A stretch of DNA of 64,000 nucleotides, from positions 4,832,030 to 4,896,029 of the forward strand of contig CAIIXF020000009.1 in NCBI GenBank assembly GCA_903813345.2. Direction: 5' to 3'. The notes under the pieces were generated by a model, which had not been told where the DNA came from, ran no database searches, and saw only the letters and a list, made by a program, of their open reading frames with translations. The stretch comes from Owenia fusiformis. Its lineage: Eukaryota; Annelida; Polychaeta; Sabellida; Oweniidae. The position numbers and the translations under genes are program-made. This document shows positions 1 through 13,151 of the stretch, one piece after another. The number at the start of each line of letters is the position of its first letter. Position 1 is the stretch's first letter.

Positions 1-2493
1 ACCAAACTTTTTTGCAATTAGATAAAGATATTGCCACAGACTGCTGGGTTTTTCTCAATGGCTTTTCAGATTGAGACAATCAGGTCAGAGGATTAACTCT
101 ATGAGAACCCTGATATAAGTCTCAAACAGATAAATGTAAGAAATCTGTACATCGAATGAAACTTAGATTTCCCATTAGCTATATTGGCTTTAAAAATTAT
201 TAGGAAATATCGTTTACAGGCAGTGTCTGAGACTAGCATATATTGTAGCTGAAGCTCTTTTTTAAAGTATCCATATCAAACTAATGGAAATATTAAATGG
301 GAAAGTTCTTCTTTCAAAATAATGATAAAATCCTGCTAAATTGGAGTTCTGAACTATCCAATAGTATAACTTTATTGTTGGTTTGAATTTGACTAAGACA
401 TGTCTCAAAATAATGACTTAAACTACGTATGTCAAATTGAACTAAGGGAAATGAGTTCAATCTTTGTATGCAACTCCAAAGTGTTCCTTTATTGCCATGA
501 CACTAATTTATACATGTTCCCCATCTGTCACAGGTATAATAATGACAAGCCTCACTATGTCATTGGACTACATTTTACTTTCAAATGAAACTAAAACACT
601 GCTTTCTCATTAAAATGTAACTGGCTGATCAGGGTTGGTAACCCAGTGGACTAAAATAGGCCTTTCACAGGCCTTGTTTTCATAAATAGGCCTTTTAAAA
701 CATGTATTTTCTTGTTTCATCCCTGAGTAGAGATGTTATAACCATCTACCTAGCGCTCAAATTTTGATATAATCATTTCATGTGATTCCATTTTCGAGAA
801 AAACATGGCAGCCGTTCTGGCCTAACAGTTCTATCTCAATGATTCAGTTGTATTTTCCTAATAAATACTGGCAGAAGTTTCAACACATTCATTATTTGAT
901 CACAAATTGAACTGAAGTGTTATAATTGGATCAATCAAACATTATCAAACCCTATCTCCAATCGCTATAATATTGCCAAAATAGTGCAGTGAATTCATAA
1001 TGTTATAAAATGTACCAAAGCAACTGAGGTGAAATTAGAGAAAATGACAACATCACTATTTAGGATCAAACGCCATGTGGAGTTCATGGATTGTTAAGGC
1101 ATGTAGAAAACTATTAAAGTACAAACTTAATAAGGCAGACCGAGATATTGCGAGGAGGGGGGCAAAAAATGTGTCTCGTTCCAAATAAGGCCTATTCATT
1201 GTATTATCTAAAGATGAGGGCTATTTGTATGAACAAAATTGCCCTTTCCAATAGATAATCATTTGATCTAGCTTTAATCAATCAGTATACTAAAAATATA
1301 CTTGACAAAACCCCAAAGTAAAACATTGAACCATGCAAGATGCAAATATACTGAACTCCATGTGAAAGCATACATCTGAACTAAGGGGAGATTGAAACCA
1401 AATGACAAAAGATAGAAATCAAACCCTGGTGATAATTTGTTTCCTTTCATTAAGTATGTGCAATGCACTAAATCCCCATCAGCAAAGCCCCACAATGCCC
1501 TCTGACTACTAGTATAATGCCCTAAATCTCCTTTAAAGCCCAACAATGCCCTATGACTACAAACACAATGCCCTATGACTACAAACACAATGTCCTAAAT
1601 CTCCTTTAAAGCCCGACAATGCCCTTTACTGCTAAACCTACAACTCTATAGTTTTGAGGCAGAGAAGATCTTAACAATCTCAAATATATAAGTTGACTGA
1701 AGTTTCATCCGTCTGGCAGAACTCATATTCTATTAAAAGTTCATCTATTATAGACAATTTTGAAATAAACATTACTTTAAAATATTTCATCCTTTATGCA
1801 TAACTTTAAATAGAACCTCAAATATGTGGGATTTTAAAGTATGAAAATATAAAAAGAAAATGTGACGATTTTCAGAAAACGTAATTTCTAATTTGAAAAG
1901 GGTAAATAAGAGAATTGCATGTATCTCCAGCATAGTGTAATCAAGTCCAGAAAAGCTCTAGAAAAGGGTAATCATATGTACAAACCACGTGGGTTAAATC
2001 CACACTTGGGATGATAAGACACAGTCTGGCACATTGGGTGAGATTTCATACATACCAGTAAACTAATATCTCGTTAAAGGTAAAACCAGGTATACAAACA
2101 TGTGACATTAATCACTCGAACATCTCAAAAAACAAAAAACAACAAAGGCAGGCAAATAAACTATTTGTGATTTGAAAGAAAGGGGAATAAAGGAAATTAT
2201 GAGGCTTGTCATTTAATATTATTCAAGTATTTATATTCTTTTGAATTTATTACACTTCAAAAAGTGAACTCTGACTTTTTAGTTTGGAGAAATGAACATG
2301 GTTTATAAGTCTATTTTGTAAATCTATTTTGTACATGTCGTGCAAATTGTTCAAGGTACAATTGAAGTTGGTATCCGGGTTAGATTCAGCCTCATATTTC
2401 AAATTTTTATCACAAAGATATGTTTGTCAGATTGTCAAACAAAGCAGTTCACAAAACAAGAAGTCAAAATTTAAGTACAGTGTCAAATAAGTA
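1..2493. other. Intergenic sequence, no gene recognised
   Basis: AT-rich sequence. The open frames are short (at most about 105 codons), have no recognisable domain and no convincing splice sites. Several short GGCCT-containing words occur around 655-700 and again around 4290-4350, suggesting a decayed dispersed repeat. Nothing else is supported. Confidence 0.6.
1490..1625. repeat. Degenerate short tandem repeat
   Basis: Successive copies of a roughly 20-bp word close to ACAATGCCCTATGACTACAA, interleaved with CCTAAATCTCCTTTAAAGCC. At least four imperfect copies are visible. Because it has no stop in one minus frame, it produces a spurious 104-codon open frame. Confidence 0.6.
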
Positions 2494-2669
2494 CAGTTAA
2501 ACCTGTTAAGTTGAACACTTCTGTAGTCGAACACCTCCATAAGTAGAACACTCTAAAAGTACTGTTACACATTTCTCGATATAAATGAACCTCTAAAAGT
2601 AGAACACCTATCCAAGTAGAACACACATTTTGACGTGTCAAAGGTGTTCCCTTCATGTAAGTTTTACTG
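2494..2669. mobile_element. MITE with CAGTTAAACCTGT-type ends, TA target
   Basis: The left end CAGTTAAACCTGT and the right end, which reads CAGTAAAACTTACATG on the other strand, are inverted and each flanked by TA, as in Tc1/mariner-type non-autonomous elements. The inside is made of repeats of AAGTAGAACAC. Related elements lie at 30050-30180 and 39383-39582, and decayed relatives at about 6885-7018 and 12540-12655. Confidence 0.6.
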
Positions 2670-5600
2670 TATATGAAGGGTTTTTGTTTACCAGGAGTCT
2701 GTGTCTTAAGGACAAAAATGTTTCTTAGAAAAATATTTTCTACTGTTAGATGAAATTTTACATGTAACATGTTACCAAATCTAAATTTAATGCAATCAAT
2801 AAAAACAAAAAGGGAGATATGTATAACATTTATACCTTGCAAGTGCAAACGATGCAGATAACCTTATAGTTTTATATATACACAAAAAGTTGATTAATCT
2901 AAACAGTTTGATATCTTAATTGAAAAACTGTAAAATAAGCAGCCTTAAAATGAAAGGGTATGTTTAACTGGATTAACTGAACAGTAATCTACTACATCTA
3001 CCCGTCAAAACAATTCTACACAATCATGAAAATTCTACGGTTTTCTCGCAAATCCTCAATAGTATGCATGACCAAATCTTCTATTCATATATAACCTAGA
3101 CCGTGCTCTCACTACCTGTGAATTTTCTCCTCACCCTTTTCTTACTTTGTGATTCTATTGCCATGGAAACCAATTAAAGCTGTGATATTTTATTCCCAAA
3201 TAACCTGATCCCTATGTAATTGCAACTTGATAGAACAGCAGACTGCTCTGAAGTAAATTATCCATGAACTATTTTATCAACAGCAAGAGAAATTACAAAA
3301 TTGGATGAGAGAGATATCCTATCAAATAATCTAAAATATCATGCCAATAGACTGTAACTCATAACTTTCTGGTAAATCTATGCACTTTTAACCCTGTGAT
3401 AAACAGCTGGTATATTTTTATCCTATGAGTCGAATAAATCATACTGTATAAAGCCGGTAACAAATGAGTATGAGGAAGAATGTAATGTAATACTATCATC
3501 AAGCCCCCCCCTCCCCATCCCAACCCCCCCCCCACCCCCAATCCCATTCAAAGATACAAAGGATGTAAAATACAAAGATTGGAACATCGTTAGCTTCAGT
3601 TGTAAATATGCATGTAATTATGATTTATCTGTCTCTCTTTAACTAACTATCTATTCCAAGGGATAGAACAGACTTTGGATCCCAGGGTGTGGATCCAACA
3701 ATGTATATTGACATGCAATAAAATGTGCATAGAACGGGTCAAGCCATGGCAGCAATATTCAAAGAACACCCATGTACTAGGTCAAATAAGTAACTATTTT
3801 ACATTTATAGATGTTGAATAACAAATATTTTGATTAAGCTATAAAAATGTTGAATATTTTGGATATTAGAAAATCAATAAGCAAGTGCATGTATGTGTTC
3901 TTTTGACTTCAGTTTGTGATTTGTAGACCTGGACATGTTTAATTACATACAATAACATTATGTTTTACTGTACTATTGCTGCCTCATTGTAAATGACAGA
4001 TGGGATGGTATACCACAAGAATGGAGCATTTTTTAATTTCCCATGAGTCCTCCCAGGGTCATGAGACAACTTATGACCAATCAGCATTGGAGATTATGCT
4101 AGAACCACAGGAGAGTTCCTCAGCAATTTATGGGATCACCATGACCACAGACACTAGTTATGCCCATCATCAAATGCAAAAATAGCTAATGTAAGAAAAC
4201 ATGTCATGTTTGTTGAAATGTAGACTGTGTTAGACACATTATTATCTCTTGAAAAAACATACATGTAATCACTGGTAGATCAGGATGAGGCCAATAGGCC
4301 ATTTTAAGGCCTAATTACTTAATAAGAGGCCCTCTTTTTAAAAGTAAGCCTTTTTGGAAAATAGCCTTTGGTTTTTTAAAATAACAAACTCAATATCTCA
4401 ATAGTTTTTACACTTTACATTCGTTCAACTTTGCTTTTTCAAAGAGAGCTTCGTAGTTTAGAACTAGACTGCGTAGGGTAAATAGCTTTATAGCACGATG
4501 AAATACATGCTTGAACCTTCAGTTCCAGTATAAAGCAAAAATAATTTGACATTCTGTAAATCAAATCACAGGATGATCAATGACTTGTTAATTGAGGCAA
4601 AATTTCTGGCTGAGGCACGGTGCATGTAGTAGGTGCTGGCCTTGCTAAATCTCCATGGAGGAATTCAGTATTCAGCTCACTTTACCATTTCACTGTAATT
4701 TTACAACAACTGACAATCAAAGTCAAACTGAATGGGAATGTTCTCTACAATACATCACAGTAATCGAATCACGGCTACAAGTTGCATATATAATTCATTG
4801 CAGAACGGCCTTTTGCGAGTTAAAACACAGTCGAAACCCATACATCAACTCAAATCCCCATCACCAAAATATCAACATGACCATGATTCTTTCGATCATT
4901 TTCCAGAAATTATCAAACTATTCCATGCTTTTTGATGTTTCTTAGCAATTTTGAAAATTAGCTAAGTCTGTTTATTTCATGTCAAACTACATAGTTTCTT
5001 TGAATGTTTTTGATTTTAACAAGAGTTTATGACAGGTTGATGTTTCTGCACAGGATTTAAGTCTGCTATTCTTGAAAAGAAATATATCTAGAAAATACCA
5101 GAAGCCAATCAACTGATTCTTATGTACGACTTCAAATTGAGGTTTCAGTAGTTGACTCAAAAATATTTGGAAAATGTGATGATCAAAACAACATATCTAC
5201 GTAGTATTGCTGAACGAATTTGAACTTCACAAACAAAAGTTTGATCCACTTGATCTTCATTTAATTTTGCACCAGGAATCTGACCCCCCCCCCCCCCCAT
5301 TTACTCCATATGGAGTCCCATAAGGCTTGAAATATGCCAATGCTTCAATCGATAAGACCTTATCCCCCTACTGGAAAATAGTAGAATCCTCCCCCTCTAG
5401 TCTTATTCTTTATGGTGACTAAATACCTACTAGAGCCTACTAGATAATGCCAAAGTCGTGACAATCCTAACTATAAGAACCTAGCTCACAATTTATGTCA
5501 GCCAAGACCTATTCATTATTCTTATCAAGTCTATAAATGATGCCAAATACCACAGCTCCCTCATTAAGCATGAATCTGACGCATTCAACCACATGCTCAT

Positions 5601-6884
5601 AATCGTTGTATTATCTCAAGCTACAATTTCCTTACTGCCTCACGATCGGTCTAATTAAAATGGATTTACAATGTAGTAAACACTTACTACTAAATAACAA
5701 TGTCCGCTATTGAATGTTTATAACAATTGTTCCCATCAACAATCCGTTCCATAACTAGGCACAGGAATTTGAAATATGTTTTGTCTTAAGCATTTTAGCT
5801 ATATCGAGGTCAATATCACATTTACGCCAAATCAGTTAACTGGCTTTGTAAATCTGTCATTTTTGTAGAAATTTTTTTTTGTGGAATTATTTCATTTTTA
5901 GAACTTCTTTTTAAGAGCAGCACAACAGAACTCTTTGAAAGACAAAATGTATTTTACTAAATCATGAACCCTCGATTAATTTTGCCAAATTCTGTGATTT
6001 TTCCTAACCCATGCCTCCCATTAGCCTGAACACCTAGCGGTTAGAAGTAATAACTATGTAGAGAAAGCTCCCTTAAAGAATTAAAATTGAGAAGAAAAAC
6101 TTTATAAAATTTCACAATTGAAAAAGGTAACCTCCTGTCCCCCTTCATATAATGAGTTAACTAGCAGCCCCATTATTAATTAGTAAATCTTCTAAATATA
6201 TATCCATGCATATTAGAGGAAGGAGATGAGGTTAGGGGTCACATTCCAACGAAGACCTCCCATACCACATTGCAACTAGCCCCTCCCTCTATTGTCTGTC
6301 CCTTTGCCTTACAGCCATTTCAACTTATGACCTCTATATCAGCTAAGCTATCCCCATCATAGATCAACATTAACTGTTGAAAAATAGAGAAACTATATGC
6401 TTGAAACTAGCTAGCATATATACCCATCAGCATAATTTTTTATCTGCCTATCTTTAATTGAACTAACCTCTGATATTTAATATTTCCAACATATTTAAAA
6501 GAATTATATTCATCTGCTATATTTCCAGCAAATTCATCTCTTTTTTCTGCCACTTCATTATTCAAAGTCTCGATGCTGCAATGTTATTTACAAGGGATTT
6601 CTGTATACTCGTTTCACCTTCAGACATTACTGTTCTTTCCAGACTGTTACATTGCTTTTTGTATTAACTCAACTCAATTGGGTATTTAAATTATTGGTTC
6701 TTGGAGCCACCTGAAATCGTGTCTCCATCATTAAAAACATCTCGATGTATTCTGAATAATGTTTTCATCAGACTCATCTTTTCAATGTATTGCATCTATC
6801 ATTTAGTCTACACTGTACATGTATTATTTTATGCTCTCTTTAAATTAAAAAATTAAACACGTAATATTCATGAATGAATACACA
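2670..6884. other. Intergenic sequence, no gene recognised
   Basis: No open frame has a recognisable product. The stretch holds pure C runs (about 3504-3545 and 5283-5300). The minus-strand frame over 3359-3547 is a glycine-rich artefact of that C run. The plus frame at 4000-4185 looks mildly coding-like but has no recognised motif. Confidence 0.55.
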
Positions 6885-7018
6885 ATAGAAACTCCAAAGT
6901 GGAACATATTTTTAAAAGTCCTGCAGCCCATCACCTCCATGTTAAGGGGAACAATCCCAAGTGGAACACTTTTTTGTGGTCCCAAAGGTGTTCTACTTAC
7001 ACAGGTTCTACTTTATAC
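6885..7018. mobile_element. Decayed relative of the 2494-2669 MITE
   Basis: Contains the same AAGTGGAACAC / GTGTTCTACTT words in inverted arrangement and ends in a degenerate copy of the paired terminus. The ends are too diverged to fix exactly. Confidence 0.35.
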
Positions 7019-7087
7019 ATGTATCTTAACTCCAATACCTATAATGTATATACTTTAAATGCTCAGACAATAAATTCTTTTACTTAC

Positions 7088-7170
7088 CTTTTATTTTTTG
7101 AAATCTTCCTGTCAGTATATTTGAAGTCTGTTCTCTTTGCTTTGTTTGATGTACATGGATGTTCAACAAT
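7088..7170 (-). other. Candidate isolated exon (minus strand)
   Basis: On the minus strand this 83-base stretch is preceded by a good acceptor (TTTGCTTTCAG) and followed by a consensus donor (GTAAGT). One frame reads IVEHPCTSNKAKRTDFKY and continues lysine-rich to the donor. A second frame is also open, so coding status is uncertain. I found no partner exons. It could be part of an unrecognised gene, of a noncoding RNA, or chance. Confidence 0.22.
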
Positions 7171-7372
7171 CTGAAAGCAAAACAGAATTCATGAATTGAA
7201 AAATGTTTTGGCTATCACCTTCAAAAAACATATGTTGTAATACTGAAGAAAAACAGCACTTTTCCAGCCTCATTTAGGTAGGCATAGTAAAATGACTATT
7301 CAGGAATATTAAACCTGGACTGTTTATATGTCAGTCTTAATCATATCCTGAAGTAGTCTCACTAGACTCACT

Positions 7373-7460
7373 TTAGTCTTATGTCAAATCTCCCCCCCCC
7401 CTTAGTCTTATGTCAAATCTCCCCCCCCCCCCCCTTAGTCTTATGTCAAATCTCCCCCCC
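7373..7460. repeat. Tandem repeat with C-run spacers
   Basis: Three copies of TTAGTCTTATGTCAAATCT, each followed by a run of 9 to 14 C. Confidence 0.8.
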
Positions 7461-10400
7461 CCTGTCTTCCTCTATCCTCTATTTGTTTTGGAGAAAATGG
7501 GGGTCAACACCAGCCCCTGATGTAAGAGTAAGTCCATTTCAAATTTGATGCCTCTCTTTTGGGTCAAGCAGAATAAAAACATAAAGTTTCTACTTAGTCT
7601 CGCACCAAGCCATTAAATTTACTACTTCCCTCCCTAAACCTTACTACAGTAGTTGGGGAAATGGGCATTTAAGGAAGCAGGCAGAGGTTTTACGCAAGGC
7701 AGTTTCCATTTTGAGGAAGTAGGATAACCTCACCACTAAACATGTTGAAACCCCAGGTAGACTACCTATCTTTAAATCAGGCCTGTAGACCTATCTATCT
7801 ATCAAGTTTTTTTTACCTGACTTACAACTTATGCACCTTACTCCTAGCCATTCAGTACACTGATACACAAAGCCTATAGTCTAAAACAATGAAACTCTCT
7901 TTAAAAGAAGAATATTATAATCAAACTAAAATGTACTGAATGAAAAGAGTAGGCATCCAGATACTCCAATGCTGAAAGGACAAATGTTAGTCTTCTGCTA
8001 TCACCATGCCCTTATGTAACACCCCCTCCTAACTAGCACATCACATACAACTTTTATAGTCCAGTTAGAGAAGTTAGCGGGGGGGGACAGAAACTTTATT
8101 AGGAGTTAAGATATCCTGTACAGTCTAGTATGGACTGGATTACAGTTTAGCAGCCCCGCCCCCACGACCGATGCCCATGACAGCTCGGGTCATAATTCAT
8201 TTCAAGCCTACCACTCTCACTTTTTAACCAATCAGTGAACTGAAAAGAACATGAGGTAAATGGTCCTCATTAACCATATGACGTCAGACGAAATGACCAT
8301 ACATAGAAAGTTGTCCATATTTTGACAACAAACACTGATTGGCTCGGTGAGATTAGAGATTTATTGTAAACTGAAAGAGTGATGACGAAGCTCTCTTTTA
8401 AGACGTGAAGTTGAACGAATGCAAAGGGTAAAGCTAAGATTACTGTTTGTTTGGGATTAAATCTCATGCCCTGACTCTTCATATTCACTTATCAGTAAAC
8501 AATACCAATGGCTGAATGAATAAACCCAAATTGATATCAGTCAAAGTTGCTTTTATTATCATCATAAAACTGAATCAATATTTTTATGACTTTTACACTA
8601 TCAAACATGAAACGAATCCATGCTACTCTTCAATCAAGAAAAATTGATCACTGATTGGGATGCCAGTCTTTATAAATGAAAACTAGACGGGGGCAGGTCT
8701 GAAAACTAACAAAGAGGAGGCACATTCCAAAGCATAATGTTTCATATTTTATTATTTTTGGGTCCAAATTTTGAAATTCTGTGACTAATCTTCAGTATTA
8801 TTTGGCCAAAAATTAAAAAGTAAGATCCAGATCCGCCAGTGCTAGAGAAAACATCATTAATTTCTGAACGTATATCTGGCAAAGTATACGCAACAATTGA
8901 CTCTTTAGGTATATTAAATAGTTTGAGCATTTCGCAAATATCCTGTTGATAGTGATAGACTTCTCTCATTATCTCTAGGAGCAATCTCTCTCAAAATGTC
9001 ATGCTTAACGGGGAATTGGTCGAAATATTGATCTTGGGAAATGAAACATAATTGCTTTGGAAGGAAACAAAGGTTCGGTTGCAATGGACAGATCAATTTC
9101 TGATTCAGATTTCGACACAGGAACAACTTTTTCATCTTGACTCTCAAGGTATTAGTTGCTCCAACTTCACCTAGATATATCTAGTATATAATTCCATAGC
9201 TTATGTAAACAAAACAAAATGTATTATGAGCATGGGTAAGGCAAACAGATCACTTCAATAGCTTCTTTCAACAGACACCTCATTAAGGGCCATAAAATTT
9301 TCATTTGTAAGTGTGGTTACTTGTGAAATGAGTATTTGGACTTTGATTGGTACCATGGTAAAAGACACAAAATCAGCTATTTGTTCCAAGGGGTGTTATA
9401 ACCACTTGGAATTCGAAGATGCAACTTTTTGTCATTAAAAACCTAGACCTAAGCTTTATTCTACTTTTCCATTCAATTTCGGATTAAAACCAACGCCAAC
9501 AAAATGCTATTATTTTCAGTAATTTGATTTCACTTCTATAAAAGAGATCTTCAGAAATAAATACTTCTTCTGGATTCCAGAGTACCAAAATCGTGTTCAT
9601 CCCTCTACTGAATAGTAGCTCATTGGAGCAAGCTATTATTCGCAAAAACTTAATATTCAAAACAAAACAGTAACAAGGCGCATGATAATAATATGGACAC
9701 AAACTTACCAATCCTTCAACCTTATAATATATGGCACTTCAAATACACTTGACTACTTCCTTTTCTTGAGATAAGAATTTTCTGACCAACAATAAACCCG
9801 GGCATAACATTCACTCATATCTCTTCCAAATTCCATCGGTAAAGATTCATGAAATATACAGTATATAAAGTATATGATAACAAGCGCGCATGACCCTCTT
9901 AGCATGTACATTATTTCCTTGTCAAATTATTTTCTAAACCACATGTGTATTGCATGTATTATCATCACAAGCTATTATGAATTTTAATCTCCAAACATCA
10001 AGCATATACACGAATACTGTACATGTGTTGTTAAGTACATGTATAAGACTCATGCATACTATCTTTACAAGTACAACTCAAATATGCCATTGACTCAATC
10101 TTAACACTTATCCTGAACTGGGATTAAATTATTAAAAGATAATATGAAGTCAACAACATTTTGATGTCTTACATGTATTTTAATCCATTAAATCTTGTAC
10201 AATTTGTACATTTTTGGTATCTTAGTGCTTATAGTTTAAATCTTATTTTTTAGTTATTTAACCTTTACCATGCTGCCTTATTTCAGCAAATATATCCCAC
10301 GCAACTGGCTTATTTTTCAAAGAGTGCAAAAAATGATATACCTGGACTAAATAATTAATATCTCAATAACTACTGAATGAATCTGGATAAAATTTTCACA

Positions 10401-11255
10401 AAGGGAAGATACAGTGGCCTGGCTCATGAAAAAAAATGTTCTCATGAATTTTTTCGTACATTAACACGACTGGGCATAAATATACCATGAATACTCTTCC
10501 GGAATCCGCCGCTCCGCCTCTTCGTCTGGTCAGAATCCAAATCTGAATTTGCAGCGATCGAATGTTCAATTTTTCAATTCAGAAAATATTCTAGTTTCTA
10601 TTTTCGATGACCGTTATCGGCTTCCAAGAGCCTAAAGAGCTCGAAATCGTAATCTATTTCCTCCACATTTTCGTTGTGATCGTATTTGTCCACCATTTTG
10701 TACGATTCGTTCACTAAAAACGACTAAAACACTGTTTAAATTGTTGAATTAAGAATTATTTTTCGAAATATCGCCATTTCTAGGTCAACAGGAAGTCATG
10801 TTAGGCACTGAATAAATTGGGCAATCTAATTGGACAATACGAATGGCGCGAAAAAGTAAAGTTTTTAAAAGTTTGAAATCGGGCGTACGGGTCCGCCGGC
10901 AGTTGTGAGAGACATTTTAGTTTCGGCGGACAAGTCCGCCGGCAGCACGCTAAAGGTTAAGTTATAGACTACTACGCATCTCAGTCAGTATAAGGTTAAT
11001 ATAATATTGCAAGGAAGTCTTAATCAAATTCAGCAACATATCTTCAAATATCTATAATTTAATAAAAATAATTTAAATTCCGTATGAGAAATTTAATTTT
11101 GCCATAACTTTACTTTTGAGTAACTATTTGAACAGGAATGAACAGTTGTAGAAGGGCTATATGATTATTTGAAGAGTTTGAAGTACATGTATGTGATAAT
11201 ATAATAAAGTAAGACCTCACTGTACTCTATTATTCAATAACTTGAACCTATACAA
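7461..11255. other. Intergenic sequence
   Basis: No gene recognised. Around 10490-10940 the base composition shifts to GC-richer, with a repeated word GTCCGCCGGCAG (twice in 10890-10945), probably part of an unclassified repeat. At 9709 a minus-strand GTAAGT follows an open stretch beginning at an ATG near 9837. It could be an exon but has no recognised product. Confidence 0.5.
8742..9147 (-). pseudogene. Coding-like relic, frame-shifted, unrecognised
   Basis: On the minus strand two overlapping open frames have coding-like composition: one from 9147 to 8914, and another from 8984 to 8742 that includes REVYHYQQDICEMLKLF. The change of frame part-way suggests a decayed coding fragment rather than an intact gene. 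I do not recognise the family and no splice sites bound it convincingly. Confidence 0.25.
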
Positions 11256-11405
11256 AACAATGAATATGACCTATTAACAATGAATATGACTATTAACAAT
11301 GAATATGACTATTAACAATGAATATGACCTATTAACAATGAATATAACCTATTAACAATGAATATGACCTATTAACAATGAATATGACCTAATGATGAAT
11401 ATGAT
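11256..11405. repeat. 20-bp minisatellite
   Basis: Seven to eight tandem copies of AACAATGAATATGACCTATT, some lacking one base. Confidence 0.85.
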
Positions 11406-12539
11406 ATGTGCGTAATGTTATTTTTATGAGTAGTACACCACCACAGGAACAAAAGTTGAACGAAGCAAAAAACAAGCATTCAGGGGGTCTGGCAGTTCTA
11501 CCCCCAGAAAATTTTGAAATTGGGTTGTATTTGAAGTGTATTTGCAACCATCTGGCACGCTTGTACGTACCAGGCATACCGGGCATGATGCCTATGATGA
11601 CCTGTATCTGCATGTATCTGTTTGAATTCGCTTTTTAAAAGAGAGCTTCCTCTAGTTAGTTTAAAACTACAAGAAGAAGCTGCGTTTAGGCTAGTGAGGT
11701 TTTACACACTGCGCCAAAAGGATGAAATATCTAGATATTTAACAAAATTACGTCATAAGTAAGAACCACGTTGAGAAAAAAAGTCCTCGGAAATCAATGA
11801 TTTGGTGGCCTTAGAGTCACTGGCAAAAATTCATAATGTTTTGTTTAAAATAACATTTACAAAATAAAAACACAGAACCAGTCAATATTGACATTGGATA
11901 TTATTTATAGCAATGTCAAATTTAAGTATGATAAATAAATTAAGAGCAGACATCCACTTCAGATATAACCATCAATCTACTTGATTTACTCTAGATATAT
12001 CACAGTCACATCTAGCATGTTTTTTATCTCTTTTTCTACCAAATACAAAGTCTTGTATGTATTATTATTTCTAACCCAGATGGGTCAGATGCTCCCCCTC
12101 CCCTTCACAGTTAAAAAATATCTCTGGGATATTTAAGTCAAGAACCTGTGCCATTGCTAACTTTTGAGGAGTATATTCACCTTTTTCATAAAGTAGTTCA
12201 AGAGGTCAAAAACTAGACTGAGCAGTCTGACCTCCACCCAGCCTGGCTATAGTGTTGAAAAATATACCAACAATAAAACAAAGTATATATATTAACCATA
12301 GCCTTCAGACAGAACCTAAAATCAGATAGTACAAGTGCATACAGATTATACATGTTATATGCAGCAAAGCAAAGCAAAGCATTTTAAGTTATATTAGCTT
12401 ATAACTTTTGACATTTGGACACTCTTAACCTAGGCGGTATACTTGTAGTAATTTATCAAATTACTATCTGAAATAAATTAATCTCCTGACCCCATTGCAA
12501 CAGACTAAACAATGATTTGAGCAGCCAGATATATGTAGG

Positions 12540-12655
12540 AAAACCCGTAAATTTGAACGCCTCTGTAAATAGAACACATCCGTGAGCAGAAAACTTTTCA
12601 GAGTCCCATGACCAAATGGCTTAATGTAAATGAACTCTAGGTAAAACACCTCAAA
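12540..12655. mobile_element. Decayed MITE relative
   Basis: Carries AAACCCGTAAATTTGAACGC followed by repeats of AAATAGAACAC-like words and ends in GTAAAACACCTC. This resembles the inside of the 2494-2669 MITE. No flanking TA duplication could be fixed. Confidence 0.3.
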
Positions 12656-12975
12656 ATTGAGTAATGATACTTGATCCTATCTTTGTACTACATTGCAACC
12701 TATGGGCTTTCAAAAGAAGGGTATAAAACTTCCTTGATACAATCTATGAGCACCGATTTAAGAAATATAAGAACATTGCAAAAGTACTCTAATCTAAACT
12801 GAATTTAAAATACAAGTTCAATATAAATGTTAATGCCAATGAAAACAAGTTAAAGCTGGTTATAACAATTGGATACTGTACTTATTTTGGATTCTTCAAT
12901 CTCTGGACATTTTATCACATGGCCAGGGTTGCAGCAACATTTTCACTTCAAAATTCCCTGACTTCCAGGCAAAGG

Positions 12976-13151
12976 CCAAGGGAAAAGTAATAGTAAACCT
13001 GTATATAGAACTCGGGAACATGTATAAAATAGCGAGTCCACATCTGTATTACTACTTCTTCTTTTAAGAAGAGTTCTATATACACCTTTACTATTACTTT
13101 TCCCTTGGCGTAGTAATCCAGATGTCGACTCGCTATTTTATACATGTTCCC
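12976..13151. repeat. Interleaved inverted repeats (a-b-a'-b')
   Basis: Segment a (12976-13013) is nearly the reverse complement of a' (13071-13108), and segment b (13014-13055) is nearly the reverse complement of b' (13110-13151). The order is a-b-a'-b' rather than the a-b-b'-a' of a simple hairpin, so the two stems exclude each other. It accounts for the spurious open frame at 12948-13301. Confidence 0.8.

Noticed and set aside
3359-3547. Glycine-rich protein on the minus strand
   Set aside because: The apparent glycines come from a C run (3504-3545). There is no supporting gene structure.
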